Shown: positions 18,726-28,592 of the stretch, one piece after another | Layout of the letters: each line of letters starts with the position of its first letter | How positions within the stretch are numbered: the stretch's first letter is position 1 | DNA from: Candidatus Methanomethylophilus sp. 1R26 | Lineage (GTDB): Archaea; Thermoplasmatota; Thermoplasmata; Methanomassiliicoccales; Methanomethylophilaceae | Assembly (NCBI RefSeq): GCF_001481295.1 | Contig: NZ_LOPS01000016.1 | Location: 1 to 40,382 of the forward strand | Reading direction: 5' to 3' | Length of the DNA stretch: 40,382 nt | Program-made: the position numbers and the translations under genes | The notes under the pieces: model-generated | Databases searched by the model: none | What the model was told of the DNA's origin: nothing | The model's input: only the letters and a program-made list of their open reading frames with translations

Positions 18726-20276
18726 TCAGTGCAGATAGGGCGCGCCGACGGCCTTCAGCTTGGAGGCGTCCCCGCCGTACCATTCGCGGAAGGACTTCCC
18801 GGATGCCTGCACCGCCCTGCCGAGGTCCCTGAAGAAATCGGGGATCTGGGACTCCTTCACGGCACCGAGAACGTCCCCGAGGCGCTCCTTCCCGCGGACA
18901 TGGGAGCCGTTCACGGAGACCTCGAACGCAGGCTCCCCGTCCACCGGCGCGCAGCCCTTCAGGCCTATCGCGCCGAGCTGCTGCGCTGTGCATGACGAAA
19001 TGCATCCGGAGATCCTCACCATCGGGAGAACGCCGTCGGCGAAGCCCTCGGCCCTCTCCATCTCTATGAGCCTGGTCAGGAGCCCGTAGGAATCGCGGAG
19101 GCCGATCTGGCACACCGTGTTCCCGATGCAGGACATGGACGACTCGAAGAGGGTGCGGGACCCGTCTGAGGTGACAGCGGCGATCCTGTCGGCCTCGGCG
19201 CCGGTGAGGTTGATGACGTACAGCGTCTCGTTCGGGCCGACGCGGACCTCCGCCTCGTCGATGGGGGAGACAGCTTCGCTGATCTCGACGAACTTCGACG
19301 GCGCGATCCTTCCGCCTATCGGGTGGTACACCACATAATAGAGCCCGTTCCTCGCCTGCGGGCGGGCCCTCGGGTCCTTGGGGACGGTGCCGTCTCCCCT
19401 CTTGAACCAGAGGATGTGGTCGGGGAAGACCTTGGGAACGGTCTCGTCCTTCTCCGCCTCGGCGAGGCACTCTTTGAATTTCTCGATGTAACCGTCATCG
19501 CCGAGCGTATCGCGAATGTAGCGCACCCTGGCCTTGGAGCGGTCCTGGTAGTTGCCGTATTTCATGAACATGCGGACCATGGCGGCCAGGTAGTCGCAGA
19601 GGTCCTCCGGGTCCGCTCCCTCGGATACGAGGAGACCCAGCTTCGGGTTCGCCCCCAGGCCGCCTCCGCTGTAGACATCGAACTTCCCGTCGGCCTTGGC
19701 CACGAAGCCGAGGTCCCTGGCGGTGGCGTCGGTGATGTTCTCGAGGGTGTTGGAGAATCCCACCTTCAGCTTCCTGGGGAGCTTCTTCCCCTCGACGTAG
19801 TTGAGAAGGTATCTCGAAGCGCATTCCGCGTACGGCTGCACATCGAACGGTGCCTCTATGACGCCGGAGAGCGGGGTCGCGGTCACATTCCTGGGATAAT
19901 CGCCTCCGCCGCCGTAGGTGAGTATCCCGTGGTCGGCCGCGCTGCCGATGATCTCCACCGCCGCCGGCCCCGACAGGCCGTGAAGCTGGACAGACTGGCA
20001 GGTCGTTAAGTGCACGAGCGACGGGCTGTACTCCCTGATGCAGCCGGCGATGAACGCCATCTTGTCCTTCGTTATGCGCCCGCCGGCCAGTCTGAGGCGG
20101 ACCATGCCCTCTTTCGCTCCGCGCTGCGCATAGGTGCCGAACCCGCCGGAGATGCCCTTGTACTCCTTGACGGACATCTTGCCCGAATAGAATGCCTGCG
20201 ACGCCTCCGAGAGCTTCGGAAGCATCGCCTTGTATGTCTCGGAATCCATGGCACTCATATCGCCGATGGGGTTCAT
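18726..20276 (-). CDS. Siroheme sulfite/nitrite reductase, ferredoxin type
   Basis: Siroheme/[4Fe-4S] reductase carrying out six-electron reduction of sulfite to sulfide or nitrite to ammonia, about 516 residues. It has the two NIR_SIR half-domain repeats: GGFGTYAQRGAKEGMVRLRL in the first half and PIGGRIAPSKFVEISEA in the second. The cluster ligands SCIGNTVC (Cx5C) and GCISSC (Cx3C) lie near residues 380-430. Starts at 20276, 20258 and 20249 are all possible; coding-like sequence begins at one of them. Shared context with the PAPS-reductase-like, cysE and cysS genes in this window suggests sulfite as substrate, but the two activities cannot be told apart from sequence here. Confidence 0.88.
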   Translation of the reverse strand: MNPIGDMSAMDSETYKAMLPKLSEASQAFYSGKMSVKEYKGISGGFGTYAQRGAKEGMVRLRLAGGRITKDKMAFIAGCIREYSPSLVHLTTCQSVQLHGLSGPAAVEIIGSAADHGILTYGGGGDYPRNVTATPLSGVIEAPFDVQPYAECASRYLLNYVEGKKLPRKLKVGFSNTLENITDATARDLGFVAKADGKFDVYSGGGLGANPKLGLLVSEGADPEDLCDYLAAMVRMFMKYGNYQDRSKARVRYIRDTLGDDGYIEKFKECLAEAEKDETVPKVFPDHILWFKRGDGTVPKDPRARPQARNGLYYVVYHPIGGRIAPSKFVEISEAVSPIDEAEVRVGPNETLYVINLTGAEADRIAAVTSDGSRTLFESSMSCIGNTVCQIGLRDSYGLLTRLIEMERAEGFADGVLPMVRISGCISSCTAQQLGAIGLKGCAPVDGEPAFEVSVNGSHVRGKERLGDVLGAVKESQIPDFFRDLGRAVQASGKSFREWYGGDASKLKAVGAPYLH

Positions 20277-20310
20277 GCCGTTTTCCGAGAAGAACAGAGA
20301 AAGAAAGGGC

Positions 20311-20334
20311 CGGCCCCTCCCGGAGGAGGGGCCG
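20311..20334 (-). terminator. 10-bp hairpin with T-rich tail after the MMPL gene
   Basis: CGGCCCCTCC (20311-20320), loop CGGA, GGAGGGGCCG (20325-20334). On the minus strand the stem is followed by a T/C-rich stretch, so it probably ends the exporter transcript before the siroheme reductase gene. Confidence 0.5.
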
Positions 20335-20373
20335 AAAAATGTTTGGGAAACGGTTTCCGAGGTCGGAACAGCC

Positions 20374-23291
20374 TCACTGGATGCCAAGCATCTTGTAACG
20401 CTCTTCGCGGCGTCCCTTCCAGTAGGCCTTGAACTCCCTCTTCGCCTCGCTGAGCTCCTTCTCCTTCTGGGCGAGGAGGGCCTGTCCCGCCTCGTCGAGC
20501 CTTCCGATCCTGTTGTCGTCCCTGAGGGGCTTGATCTCGGCCTTGAGGGCATCGAGCTTCTGCTCCCTCTCGGCGACTCCGCGGACGGTCTCCTCCTTGA
20601 ACTTCTTCACATCCTCGTCGGAGGTGATGACGTCGCCGGTCTGAGCGTCCACAGTCCCGGAGGGGACGGGGTTGAGGTTGGTTCCGTCGGAGTTGATGCC
20701 GTGCTTCCTGGTGAGGAACCCGGGGCCCTTCCAGCTCCAGCTGCCCATGAGGTGCATGAGGGCAGGGCTGACGTAGCCGACCATGAGCAGGCCGTCGATG
20801 AGGATACCGAACCCGAGCGCGAAGCCGAACTCCCTCAGCATGGAGGAGTTGGCGATCAGCAGTGTCAGGAAGGTGCCTCCCATGATGAGGGCGCACAGGC
20901 TGATGACCGGTCCGGTGGTCCTGATGGCGCTGTCGATGGCCGCGTCGTTGGACATGCCGCGGATCTTGTTCTCCCTGATCTTGGTGGTCATGAAGATCTC
21001 ATAGTCCATACCGAGCCCGAGCAGGACGACGAACAGGACGATCGGGATCAGCCAGATGACAGGCGTGTCGAGCAGGACGGCGAAGACCACCCTTGTCAGG
21101 GCGACGGTGATGATGACGCTCAGCAGGATGGTCACTATGGCCCTGATGGGGGTCAGGTAACTTCCCAGGATGAAGAACAGCAGGCAGATCAGCAGGACCG
21201 CGACGACGACCCTGATGAAGCTGAACTGCTCCTCGACATCGTCCATGATGAACTGCATCGAGGCCGACGTTCCGGCCACGTACGATGCGTTCCAGTCGGA
21301 AGCATAGACTGAGTCGTAGCTGCTGTCGCCGCTGTGCATATCGTCCAGCAGGTCGTTGACGAAGTCCATGGTGTTGGCCGACATGGGCTTCTCGTTGGTG
21401 ACGATCATGATGCTGACGTACGACCCGTTAGCGGACACAATGCCGGTGGCGTAGTTCAGTATGTAATCGATGATGTTGGAGACGGTGATCGCGCCGGTTA
21501 CGGTCGTACCGGACATGGTGACCGCAACAGTCTGCGTAGGCGCCATCGAGTTGTAAGGCGATCCGGTGCCGACGAGCTGCGATACAGCGCTCTGGACTGC
21601 GGACGGCATCATGCTGACGAGAGTGGCGTTGACGAGAGCAGGCGTGGGGGTTCCGCCGGCAGCAGCGATCTGGGATGCTGCGGTCGCATACAGCACGGTC
21701 CACGAGTTGAGACCGGAGGCGGAGCCGATTATGCTGCTGTACTTGCTCTGGATCTCGTTGGTCATCGTCATTATGTCGACGACGGTTCCGGAGGCTGACA
21801 TGGTCGTTGAATCGACAGTGAGCCCGGCAGACGACCAGACCAGGTACGGAAGCCTGGTGGAGGTCGGGTTCCCGGAAGAACCGAGCGCATATGCGTAATC
21901 GTCAGAGGAAGTGCTTACGCTCTGGACCGCGCTCTCCTTGAGGTCGAGGACCAGGTATGTGGGCATGATCATGCCGCCGTCGGTGGCATCCATGATGGCG
22001 TTCAGGCCGTCCACCGATTCGGAGTCGGGCTCGACGCTGATCATATCGGCGGAATCCTCAGACTCGGCATAGTACCAGACGCTGGGGACAGCGACGAGGA
22101 TGAGCACGGCGACGATAGGCGCAGCGTATTTGTGGGTGTTCCTGGAAAGCCAGGTGAAGTACCTCTTGGAGATGGAGGACAGGTGAGCGTGGAGCCCCCT
22201 GACCTTGCCCTTCTTGACATTGGCCTCGTTGTCCTGGTATTTCTTGATGCTGTTGGGCCAGAAAATCTTCTCCCCAAGCAGGTTGATGAGCGAGGGAATG
22301 AAGGTCAGGGCGGCGAACAAGGCAACGACGATGGAAAGCGCCAGTATGATGCCCATTGTCCTGACGAGCGAGTAGTCGCAGATGGCCAGGCAGGCGAATC
22401 CGATGACGACGGAGACACCGGAAGTGAAGACGGACTCCCCGCCCCACATGATGGCCTCCCTGAGGGCGGTCTGGTGGTCTTTCCCGAGCTTCCTCTCGTC
22501 GCGGTAGCGGGTCATGATGAAGATCGCATAGTCGCAGCCCGCTCCGAGCATGACGACGAGGATGAGGATCTGGGTGATGTAGAATATCCCGATCATGTTC
22601 CCGATGACGTACAGGAGGAGCAGGACGATACCGTAGGACATCCCGACGACCGCCGGCGGGATGACGGCGGTGACGATAGCATAGAAGAACAGACCCAGCA
22701 GCACGAAGATGAGAATGATCGACATGGGATCGATCTTGGAGACATCCTCGGTCGACGAGGTCATGGTGTCGTGGGTGAGCGCATCGTTCCCGGTGACATA
22801 GGTGTTGAGAGCATCGGCTCCGGAAACAGCATTGACGGAGTTTTTGACTATGCTCCTGATGTTCTCTGTCTCATCGACCACATCATAATCCTTGTCGGTG
22901 CAGCCGATGGCTATCAGCTCGATACCCGGATACCCGGTCGAGTCTTTAGAATATGATCCGTAATCAGAGACGGTGAAGCCCTTGTCCCCGAGCTCAGCGC
23001 TCATGCGGGAAGCAAACTCCGTATAGACAGCACTGGCAAGAGCTGCCTCCTCGGCATCATCGTATGAGATGACGAGGATCTCCGAGAGATCGATTGTGTT
23101 CGTGAAGTATTCATCAATGATGTCCTGACCTTCGGACGCCTCGTTGGATGAGCCCGGCAGCTCGTTCATGTCGTAAACGAGAACGTCGCCGCTCTTGAGC
23201 CCGAAGGGCAGGGCACAGCAGAGAACCACGATCAAAGCGCGATGATCGCTTTGGAGTGTTTCATGACTGTGTCCGCAAGTTTGGAGAACAT
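20374..23291 (-). CDS. RND-superfamily MMPL exporter (one frame break near the start)
   Basis: Membrane transporter of the MMPL/HpnN-like RND type, about 972 residues. Two repeats each have one helix, a large extracellular domain and five further helices; the helix-4 signatures are AGCDYAIFIMTRYRD in the first and LGMDYEIFMTTKIREN in the second. The C-terminal 90 residues are charged and helical, probably a cytoplasmic coiled coil. The readable frame begins inside helix 1; the true start is the ATG at 23291 (MFSKLADTVMKHSK), joined if one C is restored near 23238. Divergent from a TetR regulator with palindromes at both promoters, so export of a lipid-like or toxic compound induced by ligand is likely. 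Substrate unknown. Confidence 0.9.
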
Positions 23292-23326
23292 GGTTTCACC
23301 AATAGGGCGGGGCTATTTTTTAACTC

Positions 23327-23354
23327 TATAAATATATTTTGAACATGGTCAAAA
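23327..23354 (-). promoter_or_regulatory. Exporter promoter with TetR-type operator
   Basis: TATA-like TATAAATATA (23327-23336) lies about 40 nt before the exporter ATG on the minus strand. Directly upstream of it (BRE position) is the imperfect palindrome TTTTGAACATGGTCAAAA (23337-23354). It shares TTTGARC and GNTCAAA half-sites with the second site at 23478-23493. Confidence 0.6.
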
Positions 23355-23477
23355 AATAAATCTGTTCAACGATTGATAATCTTTCTGAGGCAGCGTGTCA
23401 GCGGTTCGTTTTCGATATAATCTATATATACTTGAACTATTGAAAAGTGATTTGTACGGAAATTTTGATAAAAAATG

Positions 23478-23500
23478 TTTGAGCCTGCTCAAATTTAAAT
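23478..23500 (+). promoter_or_regulatory. TetR gene promoter with TetR-type operator
   Basis: TTTGAGCCTGCTCAAA (23478-23493) is a perfect 7-bp-arm palindrome with a 2-nt centre, overlapping AT-rich TTTAAAT (23493-23499). It lies 18 nt before the TetR ATG at 23512 and matches the operator at the exporter promoter, so the regulator probably controls both directions. Extra TTGAAC-like half-sites occur at 23364-23369 (minus), 23432-23437 and near 23507. Confidence 0.6.
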
Positions 23501-23511
23501 AGGGTCTGAAC

Positions 23512-24243
23512 ATGGGGAATCCCGATATGCAGGGAACAGCGGAAGGCAAGGCAGCCAAGAAATCCGCAGAGGAAAAACGCGAGGAGGCGCGCGACAAGAT
23601 CAAGATGGCGGCAGTGGAACTGTTCTATCTGAAAGGATATGAGAACACCACCACCCGCGACATCGTCCTGAAGACCGGCATACTCAACGGCAGCATCTAC
23701 AACCGCTTCAAGAACAAGGAGGATATACTGCTCAGCGCGGTCACGGACGCCCTCCATGACTTCCTGGAGGACTCGAAGAACGTCTTCAGCAAACTTGACG
23801 ACCCAATGAGCGCCATCATCCTCCCGGCGGCCATTGAGCTCTACCTCGCAAGCTCCTCCCCGAGGCTGGCGGACATCATCTACAATGCCCACCGCTCATG
23901 GGCGGCAGTATGCGAATATGTGGATATCTATGAGGAATGGTTCAACGAGGTCTTCAGCGACCTGATGAATGGGATCAGGAACCCGCAGATATTCAGGGTA
24001 AGGGTATCCGCCATCATAGGCGCCGTCGGGAATGTGTGCGCCCAGTATGCGCACGGGTTCGACGGAGACTACCGCGGCGTCCTCAACACCATGGTGAGGG
24101 TCGCCAGTTCAACGATGGAGATCCCTGTGTTCAACATCACCGAGCTGGTGGACAGGATCGCGAACATCGTCGAGTCCGGGGACGTGTACCTGGGCGGGCG
24201 CAAGATATCCGAGATCATCAGCTGCCTACCGAAAACCGATTAA
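23512..24243 (+). CDS. TetR/AcrR-family regulator
   Basis: TetR-type repressor, 243 residues. A basic start is followed by the helix-turn-helix (about 27-75: AAVELFYLKGYENTTTRDIV ... NGSIYNRFKNKEDIL), then an all-helical ligand domain. The N-terminal tail (25 residues, Lys/Glu-rich) is longer than usual; an ATG at 23527 is an alternative start. Two matching palindromes flank the divergent exporter and regulator promoters, so it most likely represses both and responds to an exported compound. UbiD-family decarboxylase follows after 23 nt and may be co-transcribed. Confidence 0.9.
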   Translation: MGNPDMQGTAEGKAAKKSAEEKREEARDKIKMAAVELFYLKGYENTTTRDIVLKTGILNGSIYNRFKNKEDILLSAVTDALHDFLEDSKNVFSKLDDPMSAIILPAAIELYLASSSPRLADIIYNAHRSWAAVCEYVDIYEEWFNEVFSDLMNGIRNPQIFRVRVSAIIGAVGNVCAQYAHGFDGDYRGVLNTMVRVASSTMEIPVFNITELVDRIANIVESGDVYLGGRKISEIISCLPKTD

Positions 24244-24266
24244 ACGCCGCGCCCGATAGCCTGAGC

Positions 24267-25535
24267 ATGACAATCGACCTAGAGGGCGCGGTGAAGGTCT
24301 CCGAGAAGATCGACCCGGACGGGTACGGCGCCACGAGGCACATGCAGGCAGACCAGAGCGCCACCTTCCTGTTCGAGAACCTCAACGGGGGAAGGGCCGC
24401 CGGGAACGTCTACTCCACCAGGGAGAAGATCGCCATGGCCATGGGGATCCCCAAGGACAGGCTCGTGTTCCATATCATGGACGCCATGGCCAAGCCCGAG
24501 GCGACCGAGAATACCGATTCTCCCGCCTTCAAATACCAAGAGCTTCCGCTGGACCTCACCAAGCTCCCGATCGTGAAATACTTCCCGAAGGACGCCGGCA
24601 GGTACATCTCCGCCGGCATCGTCGTATCGCAGTTCGGCGGGAAGAGGAACGTATCCTACCACAGGATGCTCATCCGCGGGAAGGACGAGATCGGGATCAG
24701 GCTGGTCCCCAGGCACACCTTCACGCTTTACAACGAGGCCAAGGCTGCAGGGCAGGACCTGAAGATATCCATATGCATCGGGGCGCCCGCCGAGGCGATG
24801 GTCGCCGCCGCGCTTTCTGTGGACTACGGAGTCGATGAGCTCACCATCGCCTCCGCGATGCACCTGAAGGGCCATGGAACAAGGCTCAGGACCGCGGTAT
24901 GCTCCAACGGCATCGAGGTACCGGCCGACTGCGAGTATGTCCTTGAAGGAAGGATCACCTCGCAGACGGCGCCCGAGGGGCCCTTCGTAGACATCGCCGG
25001 CACCTACGACTCCGTCAGGGAGCAGCCGATTGTGAAGATCGAGAGGATCTGGGCCAAGAAGGACCCGGTCTTCCAGTTCCTCCTGCCCGGAGGCTGGGAG
25101 CACTTCCTGCTCATGGGAGTCCCCAGGGAGCCTGTCATCTTCCGCACCGTCCGCCAGGCGGTGCCGAGGGTGAAGAACGTGAGGCTCACAGAAGGGGGCT
25201 GCTGCTGGCTGGACGGCGTGGTCTCCATCGCCAAGAACAAGGAGGGCGACGGGGTCAACGCCATCATGGCCGCCTTCACCGGCCACACTTCGATGAAGAA
25301 CGTCATAGTGGTCGACGACGACATAGACATCTTCGACGACAGGGAGGTCGAGTGGGCGGTGGCCACCAGGATGCAGGCCGATAAGATCATAAAGATCCCC
25401 GGCGCGGCAGGCTCGTCCCTCGACCCCTCGGCCGGGAAGACCACCTGGAAGGTCGGGTTCGACGCGACCCTCCCGATGGGCGCCGACAGGGCCCCCTTCG
25501 TGAAGGCCACCGTGCCCGAGAAAGACGGAGCCTGA
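24267..25535 (+). CDS. UbiD-family decarboxylase, probably anhydromevalonate phosphate decarboxylase
   Basis: Prenylated-FMN-dependent decarboxylase of the UbiD family, 422 residues. Recognisable segments are GRAAGNVYSTREKIAMAMG, YISAGIVVS, GKRNVSYHRM, HTFTLYNEA and APEGPFVDIAGTYD (with the conserved Glu of the catalytic region). Its length and overall pattern fit the short archaeal group to which trans-anhydromevalonate 5-phosphate decarboxylase of the archaeal mevalonate pathway belongs, making isopentenyl phosphate; that assignment is inference, and other UbiD substrates remain possible. The cofactor is made by UbiX, not in this window. The start ATG 24267 is 23 nt after the TetR stop, with a weak ribosome site. 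Confidence 0.82.
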   Translation: MTIDLEGAVKVSEKIDPDGYGATRHMQADQSATFLFENLNGGRAAGNVYSTREKIAMAMGIPKDRLVFHIMDAMAKPEATENTDSPAFKYQELPLDLTKLPIVKYFPKDAGRYISAGIVVSQFGGKRNVSYHRMLIRGKDEIGIRLVPRHTFTLYNEAKAAGQDLKISICIGAPAEAMVAAALSVDYGVDELTIASAMHLKGHGTRLRTAVCSNGIEVPADCEYVLEGRITSQTAPEGPFVDIAGTYDSVREQPIVKIERIWAKKDPVFQFLLPGGWEHFLLMGVPREPVIFRTVRQAVPRVKNVRLTEGGCCWLDGVVSIAKNKEGDGVNAIMAAFTGHTSMKNVIVVDDDIDIFDDREVEWAVATRMQADKIIKIPGAAGSSLDPSAGKTTWKVGFDATLPMGADRAPFVKATVPEKDGA

Positions 25536-25630
25536 GCAGAAAAGGCGCCGGCAAATCCGATTGAACCATCGCGGAAGCAATCTGATTGGCAGAAAGGTGC
25601 CGGGAGACGCACATCTTCCCAGCACTTTGT

Positions 25631-25930
25631 TCATTCTGCGCTGTTCAGGCGGAGGCTATGATGTATCTTCGCAAAGATGTACAGCAGCAAGGCGATATGT
25701 GCGGTCAGTATAGACAGCGCGATTGCCAGACCGGCGTGCTCTGAGAAGCTCTGGCCCATGGTCGCGTAAATGACGGCCAGTACCGCCATCAGGGCGAATG
25801 ATGCTGCCCATGTGCATGCCACGGCAACCTTCCAGGGCATGCAGCCTGGATAGCGCCTGCAGCACGCTGAGATGCAGAAATAGATGACGATCATCAGGAA
25901 AATGAACAGGCAATAGCATTCTAGGTTCAT
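25631..25930 (-). CDS. Small three-helix membrane protein
   Basis: Not recognised. 99 residues with hydrophobic segments near 5-24, 34-56 and 65-88. The first carries several Cys (ECYCLF, CISACCRR), then a CMPWK turn. A short polar tail follows. Convergent with the UbiD gene. It is short and lacks a strong ribosome site, so it is less certain than the other genes, though the hydrophobic pattern is continuous and the GC skew is not that of a shadow. Confidence 0.5.
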   Translation of the reverse strand: MNLECYCLFIFLMIVIYFCISACCRRYPGCMPWKVAVACTWAASFALMAVLAVIYATMGQSFSEHAGLAIALSILTAHIALLLYIFAKIHHSLRLNSAE

Positions 25931-26035
25931 CTTTCACATCACAGAGAATCTATCTCCTTGCCGAATATTTGATGATTCTCCGCTGTGTTTGTACAGTTCT
26001 TCAATACTGCAAGATTTTCTTTGCCGGGCAGAAGA

Positions 26036-26425
26036 TCACTGCCGGCCTGAGCAGTTCCCTTTCCGGGGAACTGCGACCATCGAGATATCGCTGCGGGCCT
26101 TCTTGTCGGCGTCGGATTCCAGTTCCCCGAGGAAGACCTTTCCGGCGATCTCCGCCGCATCCTCTCCGCCGTGTCCGGAGTACACGGTCACGCCCATTTT
26201 CTCGAGGCGGGATATCCCGGCAAGGCAGACTTCGCCGCCGATGAGGACATCTATAGAGAACGGAGCAAGTAAATCGATAGCAGGGTTGTGACCTGGCCTG
26301 CAGGTCCTCTCCACCGTCCGGACCTCAGCTTCCCCGCTGTCTCCGAAATCGAAGATGGTGAACTCCGGGGATGTTCCGAAATGCTTGAAGACGAGCCCGT
26401 TCTCGGTCGAGACGGCGATGCGCAT
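26036..26425 (-). CDS. NifX/NafY-like dinitrogenase iron-molybdenum cofactor domain protein
   Basis: Small protein (129 residues) of the Dinitrogenase_Mo-Co/NifX-like fold, which in relatives carries metal clusters or molybdenum-iron cofactor precursors. It starts MRIAVSTENGLVFKHFGTSP, has FTIFDF, and the LIGGEVCLAGISRLEKMGV region typical of the C-terminal half. In archaea without nitrogenase such proteins are common and their role is unclear. ATG 26425 lies 26 nt from the centre of TATA-like TATAAA on the minus strand (26448-26455), so it is leaderless. It is divergent from the InlB-repeat surface protein with only 83 nt between starts. Confidence 0.85.
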   Translation of the reverse strand: MRIAVSTENGLVFKHFGTSPEFTIFDFGDSGEAEVRTVERTCRPGHNPAIDLLAPFSIDVLIGGEVCLAGISRLEKMGVTVYSGHGGEDAAEIAGKVFLGELESDADKKARSDISMVAVPRKGNCSGRQ

Positions 26426-26447
26426 GCCCCGTAATCGGTTCGGACGG

Positions 26448-26488
26448 TATAAATCGGATATGCTTCCGTGAACGGCAATAATAAAATA
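26448..26488. promoter_or_regulatory. Back-to-back TATA boxes of the NifX-like and InlB-repeat genes
   Basis: Minus-strand TATA near 26448-26455 and plus-strand ATAAAATA (26481-26488), centred about 26 and 25 nt from the starts at 26425 and 26509. Both genes therefore look leaderless. Confidence 0.5.
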
Positions 26489-26508
26489 CATTGTGTCAAT
26501 TAATAAGC

Positions 26509-27102
26509 ATGAATCCCGGAAGGGCATCGGTCTTGATCCTAATTGCGGCGGCCGCCGCTGCCGCACTCGCTGCAGGGGCGTTCTTCTTCCTCGGCGATGA
26601 TGATAGCGGCGAAGAGGGGACCGTGGTCTACCACGGCAACGGCGGGCTCACCGCCGACGGCTCTGACACCTATGAGGTCCGCGGCGATACAGTGTCGGCT
26701 AACGATTTCGTCAATGAAAATGAGCTTTTCGCCTCCTGGAACACCGCAGCTGACGGCTCCGGGCAACTGTTCAACACCGGAGATCATATAGACTCCGGAG
26801 GCAGGATCGACCTCTATGCCCAATGGGGAGTGACGGCGGCGTTCGCAGGCACCGAGGACAGGAGCAGCATCAGGTTCTACATCGCCGAAGGGCTCGGGAC
26901 CTCGTCGGAATCCTATCAGCAGGCGGACGGCGCCGTGCCGCTCCCGAACGACGGGAGCGCCACCCTCCTGATCATGGGGAACGGGAGATGGTCGTACGAT
27001 GCTGATACCGGGGCCTTCTCGGGCAGGTACACCTCCGGAGGGACGGCGTACACCTGCACCCTGGGCCTCGAAGTTAACGGCGCGGAGATATCCCAGGCCT
27101 AG
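26509..27102 (+). CDS. Surface protein with one InlB-type (Listeria-Bacteroides) repeat
   Basis: Membrane-anchored extracellular protein, 197 residues. An N-terminal hydrophobic segment (about 8-29, Ala-rich) is followed by a DDDSGEE linker and one InlB B/Flg_new repeat (about 38-104: VVYHGNGG ... FASWNTAADGSG ... IDLYAQWG). The rest is Gly/Ser/Thr-rich and beta-like. These repeats occur on cell-surface proteins of gut bacteria and methanogens and probably mediate contacts. ATG 26509 fits the TATA spacing. It is the only recognised gene in the window with a TAG stop; the frame continues 28 further codons to TGA. Confidence 0.78.
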   Translation: MNPGRASVLILIAAAAAAALAAGAFFFLGDDDSGEEGTVVYHGNGGLTADGSDTYEVRGDTVSANDFVNENELFASWNTAADGSGQLFNTGDHIDSGGRIDLYAQWGVTAAFAGTEDRSSIRFYIAEGLGTSSESYQQADGAVPLPNDGSATLLIMGNGRWSYDADTGAFSGRYTSGGTAYTCTLGLEVNGAEISQA

Positions 27103-27226
27103 CTTTTCGAAGGAAGGTGGCCGGCGTTCGACCTCGCGTACAGCGGGCCCGTGACCGGGACCGTACTGTGGACGGAGACACCGGCCTGAAACGGCCGGCT
27201 GGTCCCCGTGAAATGGAAAATTAGAT

Positions 27227-28532
27227 TCAGTTCCACCAGTCGGAGCGGCGGCAGATGGTCTGGTCCCTCTCGGGTCCGACAGAGATGATGTCGGCAGGCA
27301 CCTTGGTCTGCTCCTCGATGAACGAGATGTAATCCTTCATCTCCTTCGGGAGCTCGTCGTAGCCGCCTTTCACGACCGCCTCGGTGTCGTCCCAGCCTTT
27401 CCAGCCTTTGAACTCCTTGTAGACGGGCTTCGCCGCGCTCAGCTTCTGCAGCGATGCGGGATAGTGCCTGGTCCTCTCTCCGCCGATATCGTACTCGTAG
27501 CATACAGGGATGGTGTCCACATCGTTCAGGACATCGATCTTGGTGACCGCGAGGGAATCGAACCCGCACAGCATGTTGGCGTGGTTGACAACCACCAGGT
27601 CCAGCCAGCCGCACCTCCTGCCCCTTCCGGTGGTGACGCCGAATTCGCCGCCCTTCTGCTGCAGCTTCTTCTCATCCTCGCCTTTCAGCTCGGTGACGAA
27701 CGGCCCCTCGCCCACGCGGGTGGTGTAGGCTTTCACCACTCCCATGACCTTGTTGAGGCGTTTGGGCGCGATGCCTGCGCCGGTGCAGACGCCCCCCGGC
27801 CATGGTGGAGCTGGAGGTGACGTACGGATAGGTCCCGTGGTCGATGTCGAGCATGGCTCCCTGAGCTCCTTCGAACATCACGTTCTTGCCGGCGTCGAGG
27901 GCGTCGTTGACGAGGACGGAGGTGTCGCAGATGTATTTACCGAGCTTCTGCCCCCAGCCCTCCATCTTGGCCAGGAGCGATTCGGGAGTGCAGCAGCAGA
28001 CCTCCGTGCCCATCATCTTCATGAGGTCTTTCTTATAGGGCAGGAGGAGCGAGATCTTGTCCTTCAGGGTCTCCTCTTCGAGGAGGTCGCCTGCGCGGAA
28101 CCCTATCCTGGCTATCTTGTCCTGGTATGCCGGCCCGATGCCTTTCTTGGTGGTCCCCACCGCCTTGCTGCCGCGGTACGCCTCCTCGGCCCCGTCCAGC
28201 TTCTTGTGGTAGTTCATGATGAGCGCGGCGCGGTCGGAGATGCGCAGGCCGTCCACGTTCCCGCCGTTCTCCTCCACCTGGCTGATCTCCTCGAGGAGCT
28301 CCTCCATGTTCACGACGGTGCCGTTCCCGATCACCGCGAGCTTCCCCGGCCTCACCACTCCCGACGGGAGGCCGTGGAGCTTGAACACGCGGTCGCCGAC
28401 CACGATGGTGTGGCCGGCGTTGTTGCCTCCCTGGAAACGCACGATGAGGTCCGCGTCCCCGTCGAGGTAGTCGATGATCTTTCCTTTACCTTCGTCCCCC
28501 CACTGGGAACCGAGAACGGCTAGGCTGGGCAT
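27227..28532 (-). CDS. purA: Adenylosuccinate synthetase (one frame break)
   Basis: GTP-dependent enzyme joining IMP and aspartate in AMP synthesis. The signature GSQWGDEGKGKIIDYL is at the start, followed by QGGNNAGHTI, the VGTTKKGIGPAY loop and FEGAQGAMLDIDHGTYPYVTSS; the second half has TRVGEGPF and TTGRGRRCGWLDL. One extra C in the run 27792-27797 (G on the coding strand) breaks the frame at MAGG; removing it gives MAGGVCTGAGIAPKRL and about 434 residues. ATG 28532 gives the family start and suits a TATA-like box at 28564-28572; ATG 28559 would lie upstream of the transcript start. Confidence 0.95.
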
Positions 28533-28563
28533 GGTATCGCGGTTCGCTATCCCCTTCATCCAT

Positions 28564-28572
28564 TTATAATTA
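28564..28572 (-). promoter_or_regulatory. TATA-like box of purA
   Basis: TAATTATAA on the minus strand, centred about 35 nt before the ATG at 28532, in the 60-nt gap after the upstream orphan gene. Confidence 0.45.
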
Positions 28573-28592
28573 AACTGCTGACGCGGGGGCCT

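Noticed and set aside
22132-22956. 274-codon plus-strand frame opposite the exporter
   Set aside because: Asp/Glu/Gly-rich shadow with no family resemblance.
24279-25634. 451-codon minus-strand frame opposite the UbiD-family gene
   Set aside because: Shadow composition; the plus strand encodes a full-length UbiD protein.
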